Origin: Maridesulfovibrio sp.
Lineage (GTDB): Bacteria; Desulfobacterota; Desulfovibrionia; Desulfovibrionales; Desulfovibrionaceae
DNA length: 64,000 nucleotides
Assembly: GCF_963667685.1 (NCBI RefSeq)
Contig: NZ_OY763930.1
Coordinates: 2,153,501 to 2,217,500, forward strand
Direction of reading: 5' to 3'
The position numbers were made by a program, and so were the translations under genes. How positions within the stretch are numbered: the first letter of the stretch is position 1; each line of letters opens with the position of its first letter. Shown here piece by piece: positions 47,015 to 55,142 of this stretch. The notes under the pieces were generated by a model. The model was not told the origin of the DNA, ran no database searches, and saw only the letters and a program-made list of their open reading frames with translations.

Positions 47015-48412
47015 TTAGACCGTTTTCGTCAACAGAGCGACGGATTCAATATGCGACGTATGCGGAAACATATCTACGGCGGCAAAGCGCTCCAGCTTGT
47101 AGTTCCCGCCTATTTTTTCCACATCACGGGCAAGTGTTGAGGGGTTGCATGAAATGTATAGAATTCTATCCGGTTCCAGTTCAATAAGCCTTTGCAATGA
47201 TGGATCTGGAACACCGGAACGCGGCGGGTCGACAATTACCATATCCGGGCGTGGCAGATCCTCAGGCAGCCCTTTGGCCGAGGCGAGGTTGCCGACTATG
47301 TAGATGGTGTTTTCCAATCCGTTAAGTCTGGCATTCTCTTTTGCTGAGCGCACGGATTCTTCCGAGACTTCAATCCCGATCATTTCGCCCACATCCTTTG
47401 CCATGAACATTCCGATACCCCCGGAGCCGCAGAAAAGATCCCATACAACATCATCTGCTTTGGGGGCAGCCAGCTCAACACTTTTGCGGTAAAGAATTTC
47501 CGCGCCTTTTGAATTGGTCTGGAAAAACGAGTTTGGAGTAATCCGGTAGCTGACTTCCGTCCCGTCGCTGCGGGTCAAGGTTTCGGTAATGAATTCCTTT
47601 CCGGTCAATGAAATAAGCCGTTCTCCGGTGGCAAGGTCCGCACGCCCTTTACGTGTAGAGTGAACAAAGCTTTTCAGCTGAGGCAGATGGTCGGAAAGAA
47701 GTTTGGCCAGCCCCTTTATTGTATGATGAGATTTGGCAGGTCCGGTGAGCAGATGGATCATAATCTCCCCATTGCTGTGGGAGTAGCGGACCACCAACTT
47801 GCGCCAGTATCCACCCTTATTATGGCGGTAGGTTCCGACTCCGGTGCTGGCACAGTAGTCGCGGACTAAGGCCGGGATATCAGCGCACGGCTCAGGGAGC
47901 AGGGGACAGCTGTGAATGTTCAACACATCGGTTTCCGAGCCGCGTCGTTTAAAACCGAGTTTGAGTGAATCACCGATGCCGTGAAAGGAAAATTCCATCT
48001 TGTTGCGGTATCCGTACTCCAAAGGTGATGGATGGGCTTCATTACCCATGCCTGGAGTCTCTTCGGCAATTTTGCCTATTCGCTGTAGGGTTTCACAAAC
48101 CTGCCGACCTTTCCAGTATGCTTGCGCTGTGTATTTTATATCCTGATGCAGGCAGCCGCCGCAGGTGCCGAAGTGTTCACAAAGCGGAGTCTGTTCGTCT
48201 TTCGCATGGGTAACAATTTCTATGCAGCGGGCTTCTGCAAAGCGTTTTTTTAGTTTGGTGATCTCGCAGCGCACAGTCTGGCCCGGAACGACTCCTTCAA
48301 CAAAGAGGGTCAGTCCTTCATAGCGGCCTATCCCTTTGCCGCCGAAGGCCAGTGATTCGATTTCAGTTTCAACTATATCACCCTTATTGATGGGTTTGTT
48401 TTCATTAGGCAT
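47015..48412 (-). CDS. rlmD: 23S rRNA (uracil(1939)-C(5))-methyltransferase
   Basis: 465 residues from the ATG at 48412 (MPNENKPINKGD), preceded by AAAGGAGAAC; a longer frame upstream overlaps the divergent promoter and is rejected. It has a TRAM domain (INKGDIVETEIESLAFGGKGIGRYEG), the 4Fe-4S cysteines in CEHFGTCGGCLHQD, the SAM motif DLFCGSGGIGMFMA, VDPPRSGVPD and the catalytic-cysteine motif YISCNPSTLARD. It methylates U1939 of 23S rRNA; other RumA-family specificities cannot be excluded. Confidence 0.93.
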   Translation of the reverse strand: MPNENKPINKGDIVETEIESLAFGGKGIGRYEGLTLFVEGVVPGQTVRCEITKLKKRFAEARCIEIVTHAKDEQTPLCEHFGTCGGCLHQDIKYTAQAYWKGRQVCETLQRIGKIAEETPGMGNEAHPSPLEYGYRNKMEFSFHGIGDSLKLGFKRRGSETDVLNIHSCPLLPEPCADIPALVRDYCASTGVGTYRHNKGGYWRKLVVRYSHSNGEIMIHLLTGPAKSHHTIKGLAKLLSDHLPQLKSFVHSTRKGRADLATGERLISLTGKEFITETLTRSDGTEVSYRITPNSFFQTNSKGAEILYRKSVELAAPKADDVVWDLFCGSGGIGMFMAKDVGEMIGIEVSEESVRSAKENARLNGLENTIYIVGNLASAKGLPEDLPRPDMVIVDPPRSGVPDPSLQRLIELEPDRILYISCNPSTLARDVEKIGGNYKLERFAAVDMFPHTSHIESVALLTKTV

Positions 48413-48451
48413 GTTTGACAGTTCTCCTTTGGCCGCTGTACGCTCGGGTTC

Positions 48452-48760
48452 ATGATTGATAAAGCAACAGCACTTGAATCGGTTTTGCGAAAGCTGAAAA
48501 AGCTCCCTGTGGGACACTGCATAGACCTGCGCACCTACAAACGCAACCGTTCCCTTCTAATTTTGCATGATCGGGAGCAGGAATATATTATTTACGAAGA
48601 CGGTTATGAAACAAGTGAGCATCAAGCAGCCTTGAAGGACATGAAAAAACTTTTGAAGGTTCTTTTCAAAAGGGAGTTTCCGCGTAGCAATAAAATCCGT
48701 ATGTATGAACTTGGGGAATACAATGAAGATAAACATCTCCGAGAAATGAAAAAGTTATGA
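48452..48760 (+). CDS. Small protein of unknown function
   Basis: 102 residues, divergent from rlmD with only 39 bp between the starts. It is basic and rich in Lys, Arg and Tyr (VLRKLKKLPVGHCIDLRTYKRNRS, then QEYIIYEDGYETSEHQ and MKKLLKVLFKREFPRSNKIR). No signal peptide or membrane segment. I do not recognise the family. Its base composition matches its neighbours and the frame is clean, so I take it as real. The regular charged pattern could suit nucleic-acid binding, but that is a guess. Confidence 0.65.
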   Translation: MIDKATALESVLRKLKKLPVGHCIDLRTYKRNRSLLILHDREQEYIIYEDGYETSEHQAALKDMKKLLKVLFKREFPRSNKIRMYELGEYNEDKHLREMKKL

Positions 48761-48854
48761 GAGTGAGTTTTGTCTTAATGCTGAAAAGCTTGCCACCGCC
48801 CCGAAATATGCATAAAGGTAACGTGCATTGTACTAAATTCGGCAGGAGAGATAA

Positions 48855-49580
48855 ATGATCAAAAAGATATTTTTAGTTCTGGTTTTGATGCTGTTTTTTA
48901 CAGCACCTTCTTTTGCGCAGAACGGAACTTCAGATAAGAACGCGGAAGCCGTTATTTTAACAGATCCGATTGTAATTCCAGCTGATTACCGTGAAGAAGG
49001 CATGGCCTCATGGTATGGCGAAAAGTTTCAGGGTAAGCTCACCGCCAGTGGTGAACCGTATGACATGGAAAAAATGACCGCAGCTCATAACTACCTGCCG
49101 CTCGGTGTGAAAGTCACAGTTACCAATCTCAGCAATAAAAAAAAAGTTACCGTGATCATTAATGATCGAGGGCCATTTGTTCCTGATCGTATTCTTGATC
49201 TCTCTCGCGCCGCAGCACAGGAACTTGGTTTTATAGATTCCGGTAAGGCAAAGGTTCTTATTGAGCCTTATCGCCCGGAACCTGATCCCCTGCCTGTCGT
49301 AGTCCCCGCCGCTGCCAAAGCACAAAGAAATATCTATGGTGCTTTCTACATTCAGGCCGGAGCCTACAAGGTAAAAGCTAATGCCGACCGCCTGATTGAA
49401 CGTTTGAGCAAGGCCGGGTTCAATAACACCCGTATTGTCCGGGTGGTAACCGATAGTGCCCAGATTTTTAAGGTCCAGTTGGGTATGTATAAAACCTTAG
49501 CCAATGCCCGCAAAGCACATATGTCTTTAGGTAAAGGTTTTCCGGGTACTTTTGTTCTGGCGGATGTGATTCAGGATTAG
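48855..49580 (+). CDS. rlpA: RlpA-like lytic transglycosylase with SPOR domain
   Basis: 241 residues. A signal peptide (KIFLVLVLMLFFTAPSFA) without a lipobox leads to the RlpA double-psi beta-barrel: GMASWYGEKFQGKLTASGEPYD, MTAAHNYLPLGVKVTVTNL and INDRGPFVPDRILDLSRAAA, with the catalytic-type D/H residues. The C-terminal 75 residues are a SPOR domain (GAFYIQAGAYKVKANADRL) that binds denuded glycan at septa. AGGAGAGATAA precedes the ATG. A strong terminator follows. Confidence 0.92.
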   Translation: MIKKIFLVLVLMLFFTAPSFAQNGTSDKNAEAVILTDPIVIPADYREEGMASWYGEKFQGKLTASGEPYDMEKMTAAHNYLPLGVKVTVTNLSNKKKVTVIINDRGPFVPDRILDLSRAAAQELGFIDSGKAKVLIEPYRPEPDPLPVVVPAAAKAQRNIYGAFYIQAGAYKVKANADRLIERLSKAGFNNTRIVRVVTDSAQIFKVQLGMYKTLANARKAHMSLGKGFPGTFVLADVIQD

Positions 49581-49602
49581 CATCAAATCAGCAATATAAA
49601 AT

Positions 49603-49645
49603 GAAAAGAGCCCAGCGAACATGGAAATGTTGCTGGGCTCTTTTC
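49603..49645. terminator. Bidirectional terminator between rlpA and fxsA
   Basis: GAAAAGAGCCCAGC pairs perfectly with GCTGGGCTCTTTTC, between convergent genes. Confidence 0.94.
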
Positions 49646-49661
49646 TTATTGCCGTTCGCCG

Positions 49662-50162
49662 CTACTGGAGCGGTTTATCTTCTTTTTTGGCTTCTACTTC
49701 AACATCAATGACATCGTGGTCAATACGTCTTTTGGGCTGTTCCTGATTGGTCCAGGCTGTAAATTCTGAATTGTGGTGGACAACGTGGATGTTGGGGTTG
49801 TTCTTCATATTTTCAAACTGGGATCTGAGTATGCGTTTAAAGTAGCCTCTGGTGACAGGGAAAAGAATGAGCAGTCCGAAGATATCGGTCATGAATCCGG
49901 GGGTCAGCAGGACGAGACCGGCAAGAAAAATCAGTACCGCGTCAAGGATGTCCTCTGCGGGCATGATGCCTTTATTCAGGTTTTCCTGAACCTTTTGCAT
50001 GGTGGCAACACCCTGGGATTTGGCAAGTGCTGCACCCACAAACGCAGTCAGCAGACAGAGAGCAATGGCGTTAAGGGTCCCGATTTTGGAACCGATCTGT
50101 ACCAGAATGTAGAGATCGATCAGGGGAATAAGGACAAAACCCAGAAAAATCTTAGCAAACAT
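49662..50162 (-). CDS. fxsA: FxsA family membrane protein
   Basis: 166 residues with three or four hydrophobic segments ([72 protein letters not shown]) and the family motif LTPGFMTDIFGLLILFP. The C-terminal 45 residues are charged and cytoplasmic. In E. coli FxsA affects phage T7 exclusion by the F plasmid; its normal function is not established. Confidence 0.9.
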   Translation of the reverse strand: MFAKIFLGFVLIPLIDLYILVQIGSKIGTLNAIALCLLTAFVGAALAKSQGVATMQKVQENLNKGIMPAEDILDAVLIFLAGLVLLTPGFMTDIFGLLILFPVTRGYFKRILRSQFENMKNNPNIHVVHHNSEFTAWTNQEQPKRRIDHDVIDVEVEAKKEDKPLQ

Positions 50163-50188
50163 TTAATCTCCCGTGCTTAATTTCATAG

Positions 50189-50911
50189 TTAGACGTTCTG
50201 GAATATAAGCATTAATCCCATGAAGACAAGCAGAGTCATAATGATTCTGCGGTAAAATTCCTCTGAAATACAGCAGGAGAGTTTGCTGCCGAGATACGTC
50301 CCTGCCAAAATGGGCAGAACTGAGGCCAGAACCAGCTTTAAAGCGTAAAAAGTTGTCAGTCCGCTAAGCAGATGGCCTGATGCTGCCAGACTACCGGAAA
50401 AGAGGAAGAAACTGACCAGTGTGGCCTTAATGGTATCTTTATTCCAGCCCTGAATTGATGCGTAGATAATGCTTGGCGGACCGCCCGCGCTGACTGCTGC
50501 GCCAATTGATCCGGTTAGGAAACCTGAGAAGTAGCCATATTTATTACTCAAGTGCAGTTTTATCGGCTTACCGAACAGTGAATAGGAGGCGAAAGCGGTA
50601 ATCAGACAACCTAGAAAAAGCCTGATATAATCACCGTTCAATTCCTTGAGCATCATGGTCCCGAAAATTGAACCGGGGATGCTGCCGATGATCAGGGGCA
50701 TGATTTTGGTGCGCTCAAGTTTTTTGCGCAGCGAGAACGTCATGTTCGTGTTAATAACCAGTCCGCAAAGGGTGCAGACCGGAACCGCCAGCTTAATGTC
50801 CATAACAAAAGCCAGTAGCGGCATAGCAAGCAGTGCCTGTCCGAATCCGGTCAAGCCTTGAATGAATCCGGCGAAAAGGAAAATAATGGGTACAAGCAGG
50901 AAAGGGGACAT
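50189..50911 (-). CDS. TauE/SafE family membrane permease
   Basis: 240 residues, mostly hydrophobic, with family traits: FLFAGFIQGLTGFGQALLAMPLL near the start, KLAVPVCTLCGLVINTNM, the SIPGSIFGTMML loop and LTGSIGAAVSAGGPPSIIYA in the second half. TauE/SafE proteins move organosulfonates, sulfite or other sulfur anions. AAAAAGGATAGCC precedes the ATG. It begins 19 bases after the stop of the putative selenoprotein gene and is probably cotranscribed with it, which hints at sulfur or selenium traffic. Confidence 0.9.
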   Translation of the reverse strand: MSPFLLVPIIFLFAGFIQGLTGFGQALLAMPLLAFVMDIKLAVPVCTLCGLVINTNMTFSLRKKLERTKIMPLIIGSIPGSIFGTMMLKELNGDYIRLFLGCLITAFASYSLFGKPIKLHLSNKYGYFSGFLTGSIGAAVSAGGPPSIIYASIQGWNKDTIKATLVSFFLFSGSLAASGHLLSGLTTFYALKLVLASVLPILAGTYLGSKLSCCISEEFYRRIIMTLLVFMGLMLIFQNV

Positions 50912-50930
50912 GGCTATCCTTTTTCCGTAA

Positions 50931-51155
50931 TTACAGTTTGCGCAGGGTCAGCAGGGTGAGGTTTTGCGGGATAGCTTCTTCAGCAATAATTTCTGACTTT
51001 CTGACCCGGCAGATAATATCAATATTAGAACGCTGGTCTTGGCGGATCTCCACCTGTAAGGTCATGCCTGATTCCAATTCCTGAAGGTGCGAACTCACCT
51101 CCTTGAACCCGGATCAGCAATCTTTCCAGCAGACGATAGCGTTGTTATTATTCAT
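50931..51155 (-). CDS. Putative small selenoprotein (in-frame UGA read as selenocysteine), TusA/SirA-like
   Basis: A 75-codon frame from ATG (51155) to TAA (50931) interrupted only by TGA at 51116-51114 (codon 14). The context is VCWKDC-U-SGFKEV. Right after the UGA a 7-bp hairpin with a 6-base loop (51102-51083) fits a bacterial SECIS. After the UGA the protein runs SGFKEVSSHLQELESGMTLQ and on to LTLLTLRKL, coding-like throughout. The helix after a Cys-rich loop, LESGMTLQVEI and the Cys further on (DIICRV) recall the TusA/SirA fold, where CPxP is the sulfur-carrying site. It precedes a TauE/SafE permease. The Shine-Dalgarno is poor and the promoter unclear. A decayed gene remains an alternative. 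Confidence 0.6.
51083..51116 (-). promoter_or_regulatory. UGA codon with SECIS-like hairpin
   Basis: UGA (51116-51114), an 11-base spacer, then GGAGGUG-AGUUCG-CACCUUC with seven pairs including one G-U. The loop begins 19 bases after the UGA, close to the placement in E. coli fdhF, and has GU in the loop. Confidence 0.55.
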
Positions 51156-51168
51156 GGTAAAATAGAAA

Positions 51169-51203
51169 AAGGGCCGAATATTCAAATAGAATACCCGGCC
51201 CTT
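51169..51203 (-). terminator. Terminator after rpsA
   Basis: AAGGGCCG and CGGCCCTT form the stem, 6 bp beyond the rpsA stop; the minus strand then reads TTTTTCTATTTT. The putative selenoprotein ATG follows 13 bases later. Confidence 0.85.
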
Positions 51204-51209
51204 AAATAA

Positions 51210-52733
51210 TTATTTCTTGTTTTTCATGGCTTCCTGCAGCTTGTCGCCAAGCAGGCCGCCGAAACCGCCAGAGCCGGTAGATCCGCCGGAGCCACCGGAA
51301 GTGGTGGATTTAGGAGCGGATTTGCGGGGAGCAGATTTTTTGGGAGCGGTCTTGGTGTACTCTTTCCAGTCGCTGTCTCCGTCAGCTTTCTTTGCTTCGC
51401 CGGCAGTGAGAGTGACTTTGCGGTCTTTGGTATTGATCTCTTCAATGGAGATTTTTACCTTGTCACCTGGTTTGAGGGCTTCAAGTTCAGCCTGTTTACC
51501 GGAACGTGTGATGCGTGACATGGGCAGCAGACCGGTGATGCCGGGAACGAGGTTAATGAAGATGCCGAACTCGGCGCGATTCTCCACGGTCCCTTCTACT
51601 TCCTGACCGACTTTGAAGTTGTCTTCCATATCCATCCAGGGATCACCGGCAGCGTCTTTCATGGACAGGCTGATGCGGCGTTTAACCGGATCAATTTCCT
51701 TGATCATGACAGCAACTTCCTGACCGGGGGAGACTTCGTCTTCCGGCTTGTGAACGCGCTTGGTGTAGCTCATCTCGGATACGTGAACCAGACCTTCAAT
51801 GCCGGGGGCGATTTCAACGAAAGCACCGAAGTCGGCACAGCGGACAACTGTACCGCTGGTTTTGTCGCCGGCTTTGAACTGATCTCCGATTTCATCCCAG
51901 GGATCAGCCTGAAGCTGCTTGAGGGAAAGACCGATTTTGAGGCCTTTGCCGTCTTTGCGGGGCTCCATGGAAAGGATACGTACGGAAACTTCGTCTCCGG
52001 GCTGAACGATATCTTCAGGTTTGGCGGAACGGGACCAGCTCAGTTCGGAAACGTGAACCATTCCTTCTACACCGGGGGCAAGCTCTACAAATGCGCCGAA
52101 AGGCATCAGTTTGGTGACCTTACCTTCGAGAACAGCGTCGGGCTGTACATCCTGCATAAACTGTTCGCGGGCTTTTTCCTGTTCCTGTTCGAGAAGAACT
52201 CTTCTGGAAACAACGATGTTGCGACCGTTTTCTTCGAACTTGATGACCTGAAAATTGTGAGTGCTGCCAACGAAAGCTTCTGCGTCCTCAACAAAGGAAG
52301 CGTCGATCTGGCTTACCGGGCAGAATACTGTGCGGTGCATCATTTTAACTCTGAAGCCGCCTTTGCAGGTTTCTGCAACCTTGCCTTCAACCGGGACTTT
52401 GTTCTCGTATGCTTCGCGAAGCATATTGAGACCGCCCGCGCCGGACATGGCTTTGGAAAGGACGATTTCATTGTTGTTCATGGAGATCACGTAGAGTTCT
52501 ACAGTATCTCCGTCCTTAACGGTCAGTTCGCCTTCTTCGGTCAGTTCATCACGGTCAACAACCCCGTCCACTTTGGACCCGGTGTCGACAAAGACGGAAT
52601 CTTTGGTGATTGAAATGACGGTACCTTTGATCTGATCACCAACCTGGAGGTTGTCATTTGATTCAGACTGGAAGGCTTCAAACAGTTCGGCAAAGTTTTC
52701 TTCGCCATTGGTTTCCAAGTTTTTCTCGGACAT
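51210..52733 (-). CDS. rpsA: 30S ribosomal protein S1
   Basis: 507 residues from the ATG at 52733 (MSEKNLETNGEENF), preceded by AGGAGAAATAAG. Five S1 repeats can be traced: VGDQIKGTVISITKDSVFVD, VEGKVAETCKGGFRVKM, LEGKVTKLMPFGAFVELAPGVEGMVH, SGTVVRCADFGAFVEIAPG and VEGTVENRAEFGIFINLVPG. The C-terminus is low-complexity (Lys/Ser/Gly). E. coli S1 has six repeats. It brings mRNA to the small subunit. Confidence 0.95.
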   Translation of the reverse strand: MSEKNLETNGEENFAELFEAFQSESNDNLQVGDQIKGTVISITKDSVFVDTGSKVDGVVDRDELTEEGELTVKDGDTVELYVISMNNNEIVLSKAMSGAGGLNMLREAYENKVPVEGKVAETCKGGFRVKMMHRTVFCPVSQIDASFVEDAEAFVGSTHNFQVIKFEENGRNIVVSRRVLLEQEQEKAREQFMQDVQPDAVLEGKVTKLMPFGAFVELAPGVEGMVHVSELSWSRSAKPEDIVQPGDEVSVRILSMEPRKDGKGLKIGLSLKQLQADPWDEIGDQFKAGDKTSGTVVRCADFGAFVEIAPGIEGLVHVSEMSYTKRVHKPEDEVSPGQEVAVMIKEIDPVKRRISLSMKDAAGDPWMDMEDNFKVGQEVEGTVENRAEFGIFINLVPGITGLLPMSRITRSGKQAELEALKPGDKVKISIEEINTKDRKVTLTAGEAKKADGDSDWKEYTKTAPKKSAPRKSAPKSTTSGGSGGSTGSGGFGGLLGDKLQEAMKNKK

Positions 52734-52853
52734 GCTCTTATTTCTCCTGAAAGGGCAAATTGGTCCCGGCAAGGTAGGTTTTTTATAGCGCCATGGACAT
52801 TGGGAACCTAACGGGAAAAGACACAATTTTCAAACGATTTATTCATATATTTT

Positions 52854-53606
52854 TTATTGTGCCGTTCCATGGATGGCAGCTCCAAGCGCCCCAACGAAAT
52901 CCGGGTCGTCAGGGATAATAGGTTCCATGCCTAGTGCCTCTTTTAACATGCTGACAACACATGGGTTATTTGCCACTCCCCCAGCAAATACCAGCGGAGC
53001 ATTCAGCCCGACACGGCTGAGCATGTTGGTAGTGCGTCGCACAATTGATCCGTGCAGACCAAGCGCTATGTCCCGTGGGTTCTTCCCCTGTGCCATAAGC
53101 GAGGTCGCTTCAGTTTCCGCAAAAACGGTGCACATGCTGTTGATCATAAGCGGTTCATCGCCTTCCAATGCATAGTTTCCGAATTCTTCAATGGGAATCT
53201 GGAATACTGTTGCCAGATGTTCCAGAAATTTTCCGGTTCCTGCTGCGCAGCGGTCGTTCATCTCGAACTTGGCAACCTTACCTTTGCCGAGCAGGGAAAT
53301 GGCTTTGGTGTCCTGACCTCCGATATCCAGAATGGTCCGTGCTTCCGGGACAATGTGTGAAACTCCCAGGGCATAGGCTTTGATCTCGGTCAGCGAAATG
53401 CATTCACAACCTGTAAGTTCCTCAGTAACCAGCTTGCGGCCATATCCGGTGGCCGAAATACGTTTTACATCTATCTCAGTAAAAATCTTATTGATTTGTG
53501 CGGACGGGTCAAAAGTGGTCGGCAGTTTGCGTTTCATGACGATGCTATCACCGTCAAGAACTACAAGCTCCATGGACCGCGATCCGATATCGATGCCTGC
53601 AATCAT
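52854..53606 (-). CDS. ATP-dependent activase of the 2-hydroxyacyl-CoA dehydratase/DCCP family
   Basis: 250 residues. ASKHA fold: IAGIDIGSRSMELVVLD, TILDIGGQDTKAISLL and the Fe-S cluster site FEMNDRCAAGTGKFLE, with a second Cys in NSMCTVFAETE. A single [4Fe-4S] bridges a homodimer in such proteins, which couple ATP hydrolysis to low-potential electron transfer. The gene after the double-cubane protein shows it is the DCCP reductase type. It is 53 bp downstream of that gene, with a terminator-like hairpin between. Confidence 0.92.
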   Translation of the reverse strand: MIAGIDIGSRSMELVVLDGDSIVMKRKLPTTFDPSAQINKIFTEIDVKRISATGYGRKLVTEELTGCECISLTEIKAYALGVSHIVPEARTILDIGGQDTKAISLLGKGKVAKFEMNDRCAAGTGKFLEHLATVFQIPIEEFGNYALEGDEPLMINSMCTVFAETEATSLMAQGKNPRDIALGLHGSIVRRTTNMLSRVGLNAPLVFAGGVANNPCVVSMLKEALGMEPIIPDDPDFVGALGAAIHGTAQ

Positions 53607-53623
53607 GAATACTCCAAATTAAA

Positions 53624-53651
53624 AAGGGTAGATGCTTGAGCATCTACCCTT
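53624..53651 (-). terminator. Hairpin between the DCCP gene and its activase gene
   Basis: AAGGGTAGATGC pairs perfectly with GCATCTACCCTT across TTGA, followed by TTTTTAATTT on the minus strand. It could terminate or attenuate transcription inside the operon. Confidence 0.75.
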
Positions 53652-53659
53652 AAACAAAA

Positions 53660-54937
53660 CTAAGATATCATTTCTACAAATGCTTCAACACGTGTTTTTA
53701 GTTGTTCGGCGTCTTCCATGCTGTAATCTGTTTCAATTGAAAGCATGGGCACTTCGGCTTCGGCCAGAGCTTTTTCCACTTTGAAAGTTTCGTGAGTGTA
53801 TGGTTGGCAGAACATAAGTGAATAGTGGATCACGCCGTCCACTTTGGTCTCTTCGGCCAGTTTAGTGATGTTTTCAAGACGTTCGCTGTTGGGGGTGAAG
53901 CAGGCACAGTCGATTTTCATATACCGTTCACAGATAGCGTCGATCATCTCTTCTAAAGTCTCAGCTGATTCGTCTACGAGATCACGAGTGTTGCGGGTTC
54001 CGATGCAGGACTCTTCGGACACGACGACTGCGCCGGAGCTTTCTACTATGTAGGGCAGCTTCCAGTTCGGTACAGCCATGGGGCAGCCGGCGAGCATAAG
54101 GCGGGGAGTCTTCTCTGGAACAATTCCCTCGTCTTTGGCAATGCGTTCTTCAATCTGGTCGCAGAGGGTGTTGATGGAGTTGGTGAAGCGGACCGGATCG
54201 TCATAAAAGCTGACCTGGTTAATAAGCAGTACATCGCGGCCTGAGATAGGGGTGGGTACTGCCGCACGCAGCTTGTTCAGACGTTGCAGGGCCCTGCGTT
54301 TATCGTTAACGGTTTTGATCCCTTTCTTGAGAGCTTCTGCTGTGATGGTTTTTCCGGTCAGCTTTTCAAGCTCTTCCTTGTAGCGCATTACTTCTGATTT
54401 CCAGAGCGCGCGGTCAGAAGCTTCTTTGCGCTGCGGGATTTCCATAATGTACATGGGAGCCATTTCACCGAATGCTTCGTAGGCTTTCTTTTTGCCGTCA
54501 CAGGTGGTTTCCCCGATGATCAGGTCACAGGATTCAGTGTAAGGACAGATCTTGGCCATTTTGAAGCCGATGAAAGATTTGATCAGAGCGCAGGTGTTGC
54601 GGGGGACAACCGTCTCGGCGGCTTCGGTACCGGCATCAGCTCCGGCGCAAAGGCCGACCTGTATTGCATCAACGGCGAGGGTCAGCTCTTCGGGCACGAA
54701 GACACAGAATGTGCCGATTACTTTGCGGCCCTGTTTCTTGGCATCAACCAGTTCCTGAATGCGCAGTCCGTGTACTTCGGAAAGTACGAAATCAAGATAT
54801 TCCATGCCTTGCAGACGGCCCTGCTGGCTCATGTAGATATCGCCGTAAAATTTACCAAGAACTTCCAGCAGCCCCTCGTGGGCCTCAATGTCAAGGTTCA
54901 GGTTTTCCCACATTTCTGTGTATGAAGCTTTTTCCAT
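53660..54937 (-). CDS. Double-cubane-cluster protein, 2-hydroxyacyl-CoA dehydratase family
   Basis: 425 residues from the ATG at 54937, with GGGAGATTTG upstream (a TTG two codons earlier is also open). Family cysteines are in VVPRNTCALIKS, KICPYTESCD, GETTCDGKKKAYE and EESCIGTRNTRD. The single-subunit form paired with one activase matches the double-cubane [8Fe-9S] cluster proteins described from Carboxydothermus, which reduce small molecules at very low potential. The physiological substrate is unknown. There is no CoA-transferase or fermentation gene nearby. Confidence 0.9.
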   Translation of the reverse strand: MEKASYTEMWENLNLDIEAHEGLLEVLGKFYGDIYMSQQGRLQGMEYLDFVLSEVHGLRIQELVDAKKQGRKVIGTFCVFVPEELTLAVDAIQVGLCAGADAGTEAAETVVPRNTCALIKSFIGFKMAKICPYTESCDLIIGETTCDGKKKAYEAFGEMAPMYIMEIPQRKEASDRALWKSEVMRYKEELEKLTGKTITAEALKKGIKTVNDKRRALQRLNKLRAAVPTPISGRDVLLINQVSFYDDPVRFTNSINTLCDQIEERIAKDEGIVPEKTPRLMLAGCPMAVPNWKLPYIVESSGAVVVSEESCIGTRNTRDLVDESAETLEEMIDAICERYMKIDCACFTPNSERLENITKLAEETKVDGVIHYSLMFCQPYTHETFKVEKALAEAEVPMLSIETDYSMEDAEQLKTRVEAFVEMIS

Positions 54938-55142
54938 GATCAAATCTCCCGAATTTATTGTTGAGAAATGTTGTAGCCAAATATGTCCTGAATAAATGAG
55001 TTCCCGTGCTGCGACAAATAGATAGAATATATAAATTAGACATTCTTAGATTTGTATTTTCAATATTGGGAGAATGCTTGGGCTGGCTTAATTATACTGT
55101 TTCGTATAACTCTTTGCTGCATATTTTTAAGCGAGGGATAAA

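Noticed and set aside
51090-51105. AAGGAGGTGA as the ribosome-binding site of a shorter gene (start MTLQVE or TTG)
   Set aside because: The nearest ATG is about 29 bases away and the TTG about 18, too far for normal spacing. Kept as a caveat for the selenoprotein reading.
54944-55142. Sigma-54 promoter before the kinase-fold gene (TTGGGCTGGCTTAATT)
   Set aside because: Lacks a GG/GC pair at the right spacing; more likely a sigma-70 region with TATACT.
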